A stretch of 64,000 nt of DNA from Qingrenia yutianensis. GTDB taxonomy: Bacteria; Bacillota; Clostridia; UMGS1810. The notes below the pieces were generated by a model. It did no database searches. It was not told where the DNA came from and worked only from the letters and a program-made list of their open reading frames with translations. A program made the translations under genes and the position numbers. The stretch is from NCBI RefSeq assembly GCF_014385105.1, contig NZ_JACRTE010000003.1, positions 198,891 through 262,890 of the forward strand, read 5' to 3'. The first letter of the stretch is position 1. Each line of letters opens with the position of its first letter. Positions 50,504 through 62,500 of the stretch are shown here, piece by piece.

Positions 50504-50842
50504 ATGGGAATTTTAAAAAATATAAATATATCCGAGGTTTTGACGCTTAAAGATGAAATCACATATCAAAAGGGTCAGGTCGTGAGCAAAACGCTTGTGC
50601 AGAACGACAGTGTGGGAATTACGCTTTTTTCGTTTGACAAAGGCGAGGAAATAAGCACGCACGAGTCGGGCGGAGACGCTTTTGTGACTTGTCTTGACGG
50701 TGTGGGAAAAATCACTGTTGACGGCGTTGAACACATTATAAAAGAAGGCGAGTCTATCGTTATGCCGGCGCGTCACCCGCACGCTGTATACGGCGAGGAA
50801 CAGTTTAAAATGCTTCTTGTGGTGGTTTTCGCGAAACAGTAA
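50504..50842 (+). CDS. Cupin-domain protein
   Basis: A 112-residue single cupin barrel. Motif 1: GEEISTHESGGDAFVTCLDG (a His, an acidic residue in place of the second His); motif 2: MPARHPHAVYG with its histidine. The small one-domain form often binds a metal ion and small ligand; no substrate can be given. ATG 50504 is preceded by AAAAGGAG. It lies 48 bp upstream of a TetR regulator on the same strand, so the two may be linked. Confidence 0.85.
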   Translation: MGILKNINISEVLTLKDEITYQKGQVVSKTLVQNDSVGITLFSFDKGEEISTHESGGDAFVTCLDGVGKITVDGVEHIIKEGESIVMPARHPHAVYGEEQFKMLLVVVFAKQ

Positions 50843-50889
50843 GAAAAAAATAAAGACATTGAATATAACTTCAAAGAGGGGCTGATTTT

Positions 50890-51498
50890 ATGGCACGCAA
50901 ACCTATGTATGACGGCGGCACGAAAAATAAAATGATTGAGGTTGCGTCGAAGATGTTTTTTGAAAACGGTTTTGACGGTACAAGCGTGCGTTCGATTATG
51001 CGCGGTGTGGGCGGTGAAATCGGGCTTTTCTATTATTACTATAAGTCGAAAGACGATTTGTTTACCGACGTTATGGAGCACTTTTTTGAACCGTATAAAA
51101 AGGATTTCGAGCGTCTTGTTGAGGAAGCACGGCAAAAGCCGTATCAAGGATTGCTTCGGTTTTTTATGTACGTAAAAGACGAGGTTCGCACATTCAGGCA
51201 GAAATATGAGGGAAATATGCACCGAACCGTGCGATGGGCGATAAGGGAGCAGACGCTTACGGTGATTGAGCCGTATATCGAGGAAATTGTGAATATTCTT
51301 ATTGAAAACGGCGCAAATCCGATAATGAATACACGTCTTACGGCGGTGTTTCTGTCGCACGGCGTGGGCGGTTTTCTGCTTCACGAAAATTCCGATTGGG
51401 TTGACGGGGGCGTAGATGAAATGCGCGGTTCGGTCAACGCGATTATGCGGTTTGATGAGGAAATAACCCAAAAAATGATTGAAAAATACGGAAACTGA
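50890..51498 (+). CDS. TetR/AcrR family transcriptional regulator
   Basis: A 202-residue protein. The N-terminal HTH (about 15-60) reads IEVASKMFFENGFDGTSVRSIM then GEIGLFYYYYKSKDDLF (in parts), the typical TetR form. The ligand domain is helical and not assigned. It may govern the cupin gene just upstream or a distant transporter. GAGGGGC precedes ATG 50890. Confidence 0.9.
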   Translation: MARKPMYDGGTKNKMIEVASKMFFENGFDGTSVRSIMRGVGGEIGLFYYYYKSKDDLFTDVMEHFFEPYKKDFERLVEEARQKPYQGLLRFFMYVKDEVRTFRQKYEGNMHRTVRWAIREQTLTVIEPYIEEIVNILIENGANPIMNTRLTAVFLSHGVGGFLLHENSDWVDGGVDEMRGSVNAIMRFDEEITQKMIEKYGN

Positions 51499-51519
51499 AA
51501 GTAAATATTATAAAAACAA

Positions 51520-51552
51520 AAAAGTCTATGCGGAAAATCCGCATAGACTTTT
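51520..51552. terminator. Bidirectional terminator between the TetR gene and tuf
   Basis: AAAAGTCTATGCGGA (51520-51534) / TCCGCATAGACTTTT (51538-51552), loop AAA; 15-bp perfect arms. Ends both the TetR unit and the str operon. Confidence 0.92.
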
Positions 51553-51571
51553 AAAATGCTAAAAAGCTTAA

Positions 51572-52774
51572 TTATTTCGCAATCGATGTTACAACGCCCG
51601 AACCAACTGTTCTGCCGCCTTCACGGATAGCGAATCTCAAACCTTCTTCAATAGCGATAGGTGTGATAAGCTCAACATCGATAGTGATGTTATCACCGGG
51701 CATGCACATTTCTGTGCCTTCGGGAAGCTTAATAACGCCTGTAACGTCAGTTGTTCTGAAATAGAACTGGGGACGATAGTTGTTGAAGAACGGTGTATGT
51801 CTTCCGCCCTCATCTTTAGTCAAAACGTAAACTTCGCCTTTAAAGGTTGTGTGCGGGTGAATTGTACCCGGTTTAGCCAAAACCTGACCTCTTTCGATTT
51901 CGTTTCTCTGAACACCGCGGAGAAGCGCACCGATGTTATCACCTGCTTCAGCCTGGTCAAGAAGTTTTCTGAACATTTCGATACCGGTAACAACAACTTT
52001 TCTTGCTTCAGTTGTCAAACCAACGAGCTCAACTTCTTCAGAAAGTTTAAGAGTACCTCTTTCAACTCTACCTGTAGCAACAGTACCGCGGCCTGTGATC
52101 GAGAATACGTCCTCGACAGGCATAAGGAACGGAAGGTCTGTGCTTCTCTGGGGAGCAGGAATGTAGCTGTCAACTGCTTCCATAAGCTTCAAGATAGGAG
52201 CATATTCGGGAGCATTGATGTCTGTAGATGTGGATTCAAGAGCCTGGAGAGCAGAACCTACAATGATCGGAATTTCATCTCCGGGGAATTCATACTCTGT
52301 GAGAAGGTCTCTAACTTCCATTTCAACGAGCTCGAGAAGTTCGGGGTCGTCAACCTGGTCAGCTTTGTTAAGGAATACAACGATGTAAGGAACGCCAACC
52401 TGTCTGGAAAGAAGGATGTGCTCTCTTGTCTGGGGCATCGGACCGTCAGCAGCCGATACAACGAGGATAGCGCCGTCCATCTGAGCAGCACCTGTGATCA
52501 TGTTTTTAACGTAGTCAGCATGTCCCGGGCAGTCAACGTGAGCGTAGTGACGTGTGTCAGTTTCGTACTCAACGTGTGCAGTAGAAATCGTGATACCTCT
52601 TTCTCTTTCTTCGGGAGCTTTGTCAATCTGGTCATATGCTTCGTACTGTGCCTGACCTTTGAGTGCCAAAACTTTTGTGATAGCAGCTGTTAACGATGTT
52701 TTACCATGGTCAACGTGACCGATAGTACCAATGTTAACGTGGGGTTTGGTTCTTTCAAATTTAGCTTTTGCCAT
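51572..52774 (-). CDS. tuf: Elongation factor Tu
   Basis: A 400-residue EF-Tu. G1 [11 protein letters not shown] (19-29), G3 DCPGHADY, G4 NKADQ (a family variant of NKCD), and SALQALE near G5; domains 2 and 3 follow and end with [10 protein letters not shown]. It brings aminoacyl-tRNA to the ribosome as GTP complex. AAAGGAGG precedes the ATG. Codon choice is clearly unlike neighbouring genes (GCT, GGT, GTT and AAA-rich), as for highly expressed genes. Last gene of the str operon. Confidence 0.98.
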   Translation of the reverse strand: MAKAKFERTKPHVNIGTIGHVDHGKTSLTAAITKVLALKGQAQYEAYDQIDKAPEERERGITISTAHVEYETDTRHYAHVDCPGHADYVKNMITGAAQMDGAILVVSAADGPMPQTREHILLSRQVGVPYIVVFLNKADQVDDPELLELVEMEVRDLLTEYEFPGDEIPIIVGSALQALESTSTDINAPEYAPILKLMEAVDSYIPAPQRSTDLPFLMPVEDVFSITGRGTVATGRVERGTLKLSEEVELVGLTTEARKVVVTGIEMFRKLLDQAEAGDNIGALLRGVQRNEIERGQVLAKPGTIHPHTTFKGEVYVLTKDEGGRHTPFFNNYRPQFYFRTTDVTGVIKLPEGTEMCMPGDNITIDVELITPIAIEEGLRFAIREGGRTVGSGVVTSIAK

Positions 52775-52833
52775 TTTAAATTTCCTCCTTTATTTTTAAG
52801 CAATATATTTTTTAAAATTAAAACTAAATGAAA

Positions 52834-54945
52834 TTATTCTTTGTTTTTGGCATTTACGATGCCTTCCTGAATGTTCTTCGGAACTTCGGAATAATGCGAA
52901 GGTTCCATTGTGTACTGACCGCGTCCCTGTGTACCGGAACGAAGGTCTGTAGCGTAACCGAACATTTCGGAGAGCGGAACGTCTGCAGTTACCTGTGTAA
53001 CGCCGCCGCTTCTTACTTCCTGACTCTTAACAAGACCGCGGCGAGAGCTTAAGTCGCCGATAACAAAGCCGAGATATTCATCAGGAACGATAACGTTAAC
53101 GAGCATAATAGGCTCTTTGATAACGGGATCAGCTTTTCTCATAGCCTCTTTGAATGCCATTGAACCGGCAATCTTGAATGCCATTTCAGACGAGTCGACC
53201 TCGTGATAAGAACCGTCGTAGAGAGTAACTCTAACGTCAACAACGTTGTAGCCTGCGAGTACACCGGACTGCATAGCGCCCTGGATACCTGCGTCAACCG
53301 CGGGGATATATTCTTTCGGAATAGCACCGCCGACAATGTTGTTGACAAACTCGTAGCCGCCGCCTTCTTCGAGGGGTTCAACCTTAATTTTAACGTGACC
53401 GTACTGACCTTTACCGCCCGACTGACGAGCGTATTTGTATTCCTGGTCAACGCTCTTTCTGATTGCCTCTCTGTAAGAAACCTGGGGCTTACCAACGTTT
53501 GCCTCAACCTTAAATTCGCGAAGAAGTCTGTCTACGATAATTTCAAGGTGGAGCTCACCCATACCTGCGATGATGGTCTGACCGGTTTCCTCGTCGGTAT
53601 AAGTTTTGAAAGTCGGGTCTTCCTCTGCAAGTTTTGCAAGCGCGATACCCATTTTTTCCTGACCTGCTTTTGTTTTAGGTTCAATAGCAACTCGGATAAC
53701 GGGGTCGGGGAATTCCATCGACTCAAGGATAATCGGGTGTTTTTCATCGCAAAGGGTATCACCCGTTGTGGTGTTCTTCAAACCAACTGCAGCGGCGATG
53801 TCGCCCGAGTAAACGGTGTCGATATCTTCTCTGTGGTTAGCGTGCATCTGAAGAATACGTCCCATTCTTTCTTTGTTGCCCTTGCAGGCATTAAGAACAT
53901 AGGAACCCGAATTTACAGTACCCGAGTAAACTCTGAAGTAGCAGATTTTACCGACAAACGGGTCTGTTGCGATTTTAAATGCCAAAGCCGCGAACGGTTC
54001 GTCGTCCGAAGAAGGTCTTTCTTCTTCCGTGTCCGTGTCGGGGATTATACCTTTGATGTTGGGAACATCAACAGGAGCGGGCATATATTCAATGATAGCG
54101 TCCAAAAGAAGCTGAACACCTTTGTTTCTGTAAGATGTACCGCAAAGCATAGGAACGATTTCATTGTTGATTGTAGCTTTTCGAAGAGCAAGTTTAAGCT
54201 CGTCAACTGTGAGCGAGTCGGGGTCTTCAAAGTATTTTTCCATAATAGCTTCATCTGTTTCGGCAATAGCCTCAATCATTTTAGCTCTGTACTCCTCGGC
54301 TTTTTCGAGCATATCCGCAGGAATATCCTCCTCGCCGTACTTTTCACCCATTTCGTCATAGTAGATTTCAGCTTTCATAGTCATAAGGTCAACGATACCT
54401 TTGAAAGTATCCTCGGAACCGATAGGAAGCTGAATCGGAATACCGTTTGCGTGCAGACGTTCGTGCACCATATTTTCTACGTTGTAGAAGTCGGCGCCCA
54501 TAATGTCCATTTTGTTAACGTAAATCATTCTCGGAACGTTGTAGTCGTCAGCCTGGCGCCAAACGGTTTCAGACTGCGGTTCAACACCGCCCTTAGCGCA
54601 CATAACGGTAACAGAACCGTCGAGTACACGGAGTGAACGCTGAACTTCAACAGTAAAGTCAACGTGTCCCGGTGTGTCGATGATGTTAATTCTGTTCTTT
54701 ATTCCTTTAAAAGGACCTGTTTTCGGCGCCCAGAAGCAAGTTGTAGCAGCGGAAGTAATGGTTATTCCTCTTTCCTGCTCCTGTGCCATCCAGTCCATAG
54801 TAGCAGAACCGTCGTGTGTTTCACCGATTTTGTGGTTAATACCGGTGTAATACAAGATACGTTCTGTTGTAGTTGTTTTACCGGCGTCAATGTGAGCCAT
54901 TATACCGATATTTCTTGTATTTTTTAAAGAATATTGTCTAGGCAA
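52834..54945 (-). CDS. fusA: Elongation factor G
   Basis: A 703-residue EF-G. G1 [16 protein letters not shown]3 [10 protein letters not shown]4 NKMD; then domains II-V with [12 protein letters not shown] and GGKGQYGHV. It drives translocation on the ribosome. RBS AAAGGAGG. The plus strand across this gene has a long antisense open frame (53203-54636), a result of codon bias and not a gene. Confidence 0.98.
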   Translation of the reverse strand: MPRQYSLKNTRNIGIMAHIDAGKTTTTERILYYTGINHKIGETHDGSATMDWMAQEQERGITITSAATTCFWAPKTGPFKGIKNRINIIDTPGHVDFTVEVQRSLRVLDGSVTVMCAKGGVEPQSETVWRQADDYNVPRMIYVNKMDIMGADFYNVENMVHERLHANGIPIQLPIGSEDTFKGIVDLMTMKAEIYYDEMGEKYGEEDIPADMLEKAEEYRAKMIEAIAETDEAIMEKYFEDPDSLTVDELKLALRKATINNEIVPMLCGTSYRNKGVQLLLDAIIEYMPAPVDVPNIKGIIPDTDTEEERPSSDDEPFAALAFKIATDPFVGKICYFRVYSGTVNSGSYVLNACKGNKERMGRILQMHANHREDIDTVYSGDIAAAVGLKNTTTGDTLCDEKHPIILESMEFPDPVIRVAIEPKTKAGQEKMGIALAKLAEEDPTFKTYTDEETGQTIIAGMGELHLEIIVDRLLREFKVEANVGKPQVSYREAIRKSVDQEYKYARQSGGKGQYGHVKIKVEPLEEGGGYEFVNNIVGGAIPKEYIPAVDAGIQGAMQSGVLAGYNVVDVRVTLYDGSYHEVDSSEMAFKIAGSMAFKEAMRKADPVIKEPIMLVNVIVPDEYLGFVIGDLSSRRGLVKSQEVRSGGVTQVTADVPLSEMFGYATDLRSGTQGRGQYTMEPSHYSEVPKNIQEGIVNAKNKE

Positions 54946-55001
54946 TTAGTTTCCTCCTTTCCTTCGTATAGGCATCAAATAAAATGCCCGGTGAGCAAAA
55001 A

Positions 55002-55502
<501 letters not shown>

Positions 55503-55609
55503 TCACAGGTACTCGGGCTATAAAATAAAACCCGTTAAGCGCTTATCACAGAAAATGTATAAATATATATAAATTCCGTTTTAAGCGTCAATTTTGCAAA
55601 CGGACAAAC

Positions 55610-56029
55610 TTATTTAGCTTGTTTTTGCTTTTTTGCACCGTATTTAGACCTTGCCTGGTTTCTGTTTGCAACACCCGAAGCGTCAAGAGCACCGCGGATA
55701 ATGTGGTATCTTACACCGGGGAGGTCCTTAACTCTGCCGCCTCTGATAAGAACAACACTGTGCTCCTGAAGGTTATGACCGATACCGGGAATGTATGCCG
55801 ATACCTCCATACCGTTTGTAAGTCTTACTCTGGCCATTTTACGGAGAGCCGAGTTAGGCTTTTTGGGCGTCATAGTTTTTACCGTTGTGCAAACACCTCT
55901 TTTCTGGGGCGAGTTTGCGTCGGTAGGACGTTTTTTAAGCGAGTTGAAACCGTAAAGCAATGCAGGTGCAGTAGATTTTTTTACAGATGTTTCTCTGCCC
56001 TTTCTTACTAACTGGTTAAATGTAGGCAA
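55610..56029 (-). CDS. rpsL: 30S ribosomal protein S12
   Basis: A 139-residue S12. [13 protein letters not shown] at the start; the streptomycin-linked loops [11 protein letters not shown] and [12 protein letters not shown] are wild-type in form. A Ser-Asn-rich insert near residue 30 makes it slightly longer than the E. coli protein, which is common in Firmicutes. Decoding-centre protein. GGAGGTG precedes it. Confidence 0.97.
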   Translation of the reverse strand: MPTFNQLVRKGRETSVKKSTAPALLYGFNSLKKRPTDANSPQKRGVCTTVKTMTPKKPNSALRKMARVRLTNGMEVSAYIPGIGHNLQEHSVVLIRGGRVKDLPGVRYHIIRGALDASGVANRNQARSKYGAKKQKQAK

Positions 56030-56085
56030 TTAGTTTCACCTCCTGATAATAAATTTTATATTAGTCATAAAAATGAATAATACCG

Positions 56086-56334
56086 TTATTTAATTGTTTC
56101 CACCGCAACGGCGGCGCAAACGTCGATTTTTGCCATTTTTCCAAGTTCTTTTTTGGAATTTACAAAAACCGTTTCAATGTTCTGCTCTTTTAAAGCTTCA
56201 ATTAAAGGATTTAAAATATGCGCGTCGGCGTCCTTTGCGATATAAGCCTTTTTAACGTTCTTTTCGTCCAAAAGTCTTATGGCTTGTCTTAAACCGACTA
56301 CCGTTTTATCTTTATTAAATCCGGCGGTGTCCAT
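56086..56334 (-). CDS. rplGB: Ribosomal L7Ae/L30e/S12e/Gadd45 family protein
   Basis: An 82-residue protein of the YbxF/L7Ae-like family: VVGLRQAIRLLDEKNVKKAYIA (in parts) and a DAHILNPLIEAL helix, then AVAVETIK. These small proteins bind K-turn RNA. ATG 56334 follows GGGAGGAAG; the upstream in-frame ATG at 56358 lies near the transcription start. It leads the str operon, as in many Firmicutes, but rpoC is not upstream here. Confidence 0.9.
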   Translation of the reverse strand: MDTAGFNKDKTVVGLRQAIRLLDEKNVKKAYIAKDADAHILNPLIEALKEQNIETVFVNSKKELGKMAKIDVCAAVAVETIK

Positions 56335-56350
56335 ATTCTTCCTCCCATAC

Positions 56351-56367
56351 TGATACATACTGTATCA
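56351..56367. promoter_or_regulatory. Palindrome at the str-operon transcription start
   Basis: Perfect palindrome TGATACA-TAC-TGTATCA (7 + 3 + 7) next to the -10 box and over the expected start of transcription. It may be an operator or a 5'-end hairpin. No known factor can be assigned. Confidence 0.55.
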
Positions 56368-56395
56368 TTTTACAACATATTTATACCAATGTCAA
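56367..56395 (-). promoter_or_regulatory. Promoter of the L7Ae-rpsL-rpsG-fusA-tuf operon
   Basis: Minus strand TTGACA (56395-56390), 17-bp spacer, TAAAAT (56372-56367). Confidence 0.78.
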
Positions 56396-56478
56396 GTATT
56401 TTACCCCAAAAACATAGTAAACTTTGTTAATTTTATATAAAATCCGAGTAAAATTTGCACATTATGATGTAAAAACAA

Positions 56479-56513
56479 AATAACCGCCAATTTTCGAAAA
56501 ATTGACGGTTATT
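56479..56513. terminator. Terminator after the SLH-protein gene
   Basis: AATAACCGcCAATTTT / AAAATTGaCGGTTATT (one mismatch), T-rich on the minus side. It is just past the stop of the minus-strand giant gene and separates it from the str promoter. Confidence 0.82.
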
Positions 56514-56527
56514 GTTTTGATTAAATT

Positions 56528-59500
56528 TTACTTAATCATATCGGCAAACCTTGTAAATACCGTTGCCGCTTCGGCACGTGTTGCCAAGTCGAGCGGATTT
56601 AAGGTTGACTGTGATTTACCTGCGATAAGCCCCGTTCCTGCAGTGTACTGCATTGCCGTAACCGCATATTCGGAAATATCGTCAAAATCGGTGTAGGAGA
56701 GAATGTTTGTGTTCTCGCCCGCCGACGTGTCAAGCTCTTTGTATTTTGCGTATCTAAAGAGTATCGCCGCCATCTGCTCGCGCGTGATGTTTTCATCGGG
56801 AGCAAATTCGGTATCGGATACGCCCATTACAATGCCGTTTTTAACTGCCCACGCAACCGCGTTTTCGTAATATGCGCCGTCCGCAACGTCGGTGAATTTG
56901 TTTTCGCCCTCTGCCTTTCCGCCGTCAATTCTGTGGAGAATTGTCACGAACATTGCCCTTGTAAGGGTGGTTTCGGGTTCAAATTTCGTATCCGACGTTC
57001 CGAGCATAAATTTGTTTTCAAACGCGCTCTTTACATAAGGATAGAACCAGTCGGATTCTATAACGTCGGTAAACGGCAGGTCTGATTTTTCCGCAAAGAT
57101 TACTTTAACTTCGGTGTCGCTCTTAACAGACGGAATTGTGTAAATTTCATTTCTGCCGACCGATACGCCGTTTATAAGCATATCCGCAACGGTATAGCCC
57201 TCGTCGGGGACTGCGGTAACGGTAACGCTGTTTCCGGAGTAAACCTTGCTTGAGGAAAGTGTGACTTTTCCGTGCTCGGTTTCGATAACCGTAATGCTGT
57301 ATTTTCTTGCCGAGCCGTCGCCGCCGCGTCCGCTGTCGTTTCGCTTGAATGATGAAATTGCTCTGTCAAGCTTTGTAACGCCGTCGGTGTAGTCCTCCTC
57401 GGTTGCGCCTGCTTTGTTCAAAAGTTCGGTTGCCTCGTCAATCGCCGTCTGAAGAGCGTCTTTCTTGCTGTCCGACGCGTCGGGATTGTCGGCAAGAACC
57501 TTTTTAGCCTCGTCGATTTTGTCCGCAAGGTCGGTTTTGGAATTGTTTCCTATATTTATTATAACATAGTCGGAAAGTCCGTCGGTGCGCGTTGTATTTC
57601 CGTTTGTAACGTCCGCGGTCGCAAGTTTTGCTTTAACCGCCGTTTCTCTCGGAAGAAGCGCCGATATATTGCCGTCCTTAAGTTCCAGTGCGCTCTTTTC
57701 GTACAAAATGCTCCAGTCGATAAGTTCGCTGTCGATTTCAAACGTTTTTCCGTTTGCAATCACCGCCGCGGTGAGTTTTGCGGTCTGACCGTTTTTGATG
57801 TTTATTACCTTTTCGCCGTTTGCGTTCGGTGCAATTTCTTTGCCGTTGAGATAAAGCGTCAATGCGTCGAATGAGAAACTGCCCGAACGTATCGCATAAA
57901 CCGTCATTTGCGAAACGTTGCCTGCCTTGTCAGTCACGGTGATGAGATGTTCTCTGTAAAGCTCATCTGCATTAAGGGTTTTCTCGATTGTAAAGCTTCC
58001 GCTTGACGCTATCGAAACGCCTGCGGTGTTTTCGGTAATTTTTTCGCCGTCAAGTTTTATATCCGCCGATTTTTCGGTGATACCCTCAATTACGTATTTG
58101 CCGTTTTCGTCGGCGGTAACGGTGTTTGCACCGAATACAACGGTAATATTGCCGTTGGGTGTTGTTCTGTCAACGCTCTTTTGCGCGAGCGACAAAACAG
58201 GTGCGGAAGTGTCAACCGTAAATGCAAACTGCGAATTTTCAACGTCGGTGATTTCGCTTCCTTTTATATGGTCTTTGTTTTTGTTATACGCCGTGAAGTT
58301 AACAACATAGTCGCCGTCCTCAAGGCCGTCAAGCACAAATTTCCAATTTTTCTTAAAGTATGAGAAATCTGCCGAGTTGGGGTCCGGGTCAACGCCGAAA
58401 GCGTAAACCTTGCTTCCGTTTAAGTCAAGCTCCGCAAACACGTCGTTTTCAAAGGTGTATTCAATTACAACGTCTTTAACGTTTGTGTTGATGTCGTCTC
58501 CCGATGTGTCAAAGTTTACTTTAACCTCTTTAAGCTTGGGAATATCCGCAGCGGGAAGTGTGAGCGAATTTGACACAACGGTTTCGGTGCCGTAGTAGTA
58601 ATGAGTTTTGTATTCCTCGCCCGACTGCTTGTATTCCTCTTTGAGCGTTTTAATGTTTACGTGATAATTTTTGTTTTCTTCAAGCGCCGATCCTTTGCCG
58701 AATACAAAGTTTTTGCCCTTTTCAAACTGACCGATGTTGTTTTCAAGCACCGTGCCGTCCTCTGCAACGATTTCTGCAAGATAGTGCGTGTAATCCGCAT
58801 CGGCAGGGTCTTTCACGCTTACGAAAATTTCGCCGTTTCCGCCGTATGCAATTCTTACGCTTTCAGCCTTTTTGGGAAGATTTCTGTTTGTAAATGCAAA
58901 ACCTGTATTGCTTATCGCAAGGCTTATTCCCTCGGTTGTGGTAAGAGTTGTAACCGCGTAGTAGCGTTCATCTCCGACAGTATCGGGCAGAGAGTCGGGG
59001 AGAGTGATGTTTTCGGTTGATGTTCCCGAAGTTAAAACAACGTCCTCCTTGTGGAGAATGTTTGTTCCCAAAACGTCGCCTGTGTTTCTGCTCGTTTTAA
59101 TCTTTGTAAGAACGTCTTTGTCCTTTGTAAGATAAACGTCAACCGTGCCGGTTTTTCCGCCGTTTGCGCCTTCAATTTTCCAGCCTGCGGTAACAGACTG
59201 CGTTTTTGACGAAGAATCAGACGCATTTAACGAAACGGTTGTGCCGTTTTCGTCAAGTTCGGGAATTTCGTCAACACCGTTCATCTTAAACGTTTCAATC
59301 TCAAATCCGGCGTCAGCGTCATAGGTCACTTTCCAGTTGTTGTTTGACCAGTTTTTGTTTGAAATAAGCGAGCTTTCGGTAACCGTGATGTAAATATAGT
59401 TTCCGTCCTCACGGCTCTGCAAAAGCATATTTCCGTTGCCGTTTCCGTCGTCGGGAATAAGCTCAATGTCTGTGTTGCCGGGATTTGTAAGCCTTATGTT

Positions 59501-62500
59501 GTCTTTTGTCGGAGTGCCCGTTCCCGTATAGGGAATTTCTATAAGCAGTGCGCTTTGTCCCTCCGTACCGCTGACGTTTACAACAGCCGTTTTTTCATTG
59601 CTGCTTGTCACAACGCCTGCAAGAGCCGTAACGGGCAGTGCGTGAATGTTTGTGCCGTAGTATGCCGTAACGTCGTCCGCACTTTCCAAAGACGCAAGCG
59701 ACGCGCCCTCAAATCCGTTTCTGTGCGGCGGACTTAAATCAATATTTTTGCCGAACGATACGTTTTCGCCCCAGTAATAAATCACTCCGAAACGTATGCC
59801 GATAATTTTTATGTTTGCGCCGATAAATTCGTGCGATACCGCCGCCTCAACGCCTGCAAGCTCTTTACCGCCGACAATGGGAATACTGTCGGGTATGCAG
59901 ATGCTTGCGAAAATATAGCCGTAGAAGTAGTTATCCGCAATGGTGACTGTGATACCGCCGGTTATAAGACCGTCGATAATGCTTGCGTTGCCGTACAGGT
60001 TCAGCTCCCATGGTTCAATCCACCGCGCGTTTATGCCTGCCTTTACGTCAATCAGCTTTTCAAGCCCTTTTGCCTTTAGTTTCATATCACCCGTCAGCGA
60101 CATTCCCTCAAGGCTGATTTTTGCGTTGAAATCGCCCGTCAAAACGCCGATTGCCTCAAGACGCGTGAACAAAAGAATGGTTATCGGCGGAAGTTTGTCA
60201 AATTCACCGCCTATTGTGTCCGCAAGACCGTTTATACCTCCGCCGAGTCCTGCTATAAAGAGTACGGGCGGTGCAACGGGGATTTTAAGACCGTCGCGGA
60301 TATAAAATTCGATTTTGTCGGGCACGATAACGTCTTTGCTCTTAACCTTAACCTGTTTGAACGCGAGAACACCCTCACATTCGATAATTTTAATGTTAAG
60401 ACCCGCGTTTACTTCATATTCGTTTTCTATCGTGTTGATTTTTACGCTTGCGTAAATTCCCGGTGCGTTGGCAACAAGCGAGCCTAAAACGTCTTTGGGG
60501 AGAGCAAGCGAAAATGCTGCGTTAATGCCGATAAATCCTGTGTCGCTTACCTTAACATAGCCGTCCTCAACGTCGCCCTTTTCGCCGAAAAGAACGTTGT
60601 CAACCTCTGCCGAGAGCTGACCGTCCGAAAGTTTGGTGTCCTTTTGAATTTTGTCGCCCGCGGACGTCTTTTTCGGGTTCTCGTCAAACATACTTGTCAT
60701 TTCGCCCGAAATATCCTCCTGGTCGGCGGTGAGGCTTTCGTCAAAGAGGTTGTTAAGTTCCTCGCCGATGTCTTCCTGGTCGGCGGTGAGATCGGGTTTT
60801 TCTTTTTTCGCCTTAATCGGCAAGCTGATACTTCCGCCGAAGCCTATGCCGTATGTAACCATACCGTCCGAGTCGTCGTACCACTGCGAGCTTAAAACAC
60901 CGTATTTCAAATCTACCGCAAAACCGCCGAGCGACTGTATCATTGTCGCCGCGCCGTCCAGCGAAAGAGTGAGCGGTTTTATCGTCACATTCTCACCGAG
61001 CGCCTTTGTAAGACGTTCGTCGTCAAGCGTGTGTGCAATGCCCTGTGTTGCCGAAATGCTCCATTTACTGCGCCATACGTTAATCGAGTTTATAACTTTC
61101 AAAAGTCCGTCGCCCTCGATTTTGTAATTACTGCCGTCTTTGTAAAGCTTAATTGGCTTGCTGCCCTCGTAGGAGAGCATATTGTTGATGATTATGTCAC
61201 CTGTCTGATAATCTGCCTGCCAGAAAGTTTCCTGCGTCTGCGCGTCTTTCATTTCGCGTAAATTTGCGCGCACCGTAAGCAGAATTTCGTGTTCTTTTAT
61301 GGCTTTTTCGTCTTTTCCGAAGTTGTATTTTATGCTTTCGCCGTTAAGTCTGCCCTTTGCGGACATTTCTCCTTTGTAAAAGCTTAAAAATTCCTTTTCG
61401 TTTCTGAATGTGAAAAAGTCGTAGCCGCCTGCCGCGGTGTCTTTTGTCGTACGCACAAGCGCCGCCATACCGTATGATTTAATGCGGTATTTCTCGTCTG
61501 CCGACACCTGAAGTTTTGTTTTGCACGCAACGGACGTGCAGTTTAAATTAGCCTGAAGTGTCGGGTCGTCTATTTCAAAAACGATTTTATAATAACCTAC
61601 ATAAAGCTGTTTGGTTGTGGTAAACGTGAGCGTTTCGCACGCGTCGTCGAGAAAAGCTATATTCTGCTTTTCAATTATAACCTCGTCGCCCGTTGTTTCG
61701 TGAACGAGTTTTAACGTGCTTCGCGCGTCGTTTGCCAAAAATGCCTGGAGAGGTTTCATTTTTCCCGAAATCGTAACCGCTTTTTCGCCGTCGGTATAGA
61801 CGATTTTCGGGTCGATTTTGTTAAGCTGAATTTCCGAAACCTCGCCGACGGAGGGAAGAATAACACTCCTTTGCGCCGCCGTTTCAAAATCCGACAACGT
61901 TCCGTCCGCCAAAGTCTGCGTGCCCGTCACCGATATGTAAATCGTGCCTGCGGTGAGGTCGTTTTGCGGAAGCGCTTCGAGAACATAGCGCAAAACCTTT
62001 GTTTCCTTGCCGAGAGATGCGTATGGAATTCTGTCGCTGTCACCGCCGATAAGCCTAAACTGTTTTTCGTCAACGGTGAGGTTTATCACCGCATTGGTGA
62101 GTTCCACAGCGTTGTCAACCGTGTTGTCGATGTTTACGGTAACGTTTATTTTACCGCCGTTTGCATACGATTTTTTGTCTGCCGAAAGTTCAACGCGGTC
62201 GGTTGTGATGTCAATGCCCATAGCCTCGCCCGTGGTGTTTGAGAAGTTGCCCACGCCGTAGAGAAGCTCGCCCGTTATGCTTTCGCCGTTTTTAACCGCG
62301 TGGTTTTCCCAGTAAATCGCCGCCGCGCTGTCCGGCTCGCGGTAATCGTTTGAATAGTTTGTAAAATCGCAGTTCGGGTTGGGGATGTAATCGTAGCGGA
62401 CGTTCGCAAGATTTGCCCAGTGTCCCAAAATAACTTTGTTCGGTTTTGTTCCGCCGTTCCAGCCCTGCGCCTCCATCAAAATGTAGGAAAGACGCGTTGG

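Noticed and set aside
51797..52693. 298-codon open frame on the plus strand across tuf
   Set aside because: Antisense to a complete EF-Tu gene; same codon-bias effect.
53203..54636. 477-codon open frame on the plus strand across fusA
   Set aside because: It is antisense to a complete EF-G gene, has no ribosome site and encodes no known pattern; strong codon bias leaves stops rare on the other strand.
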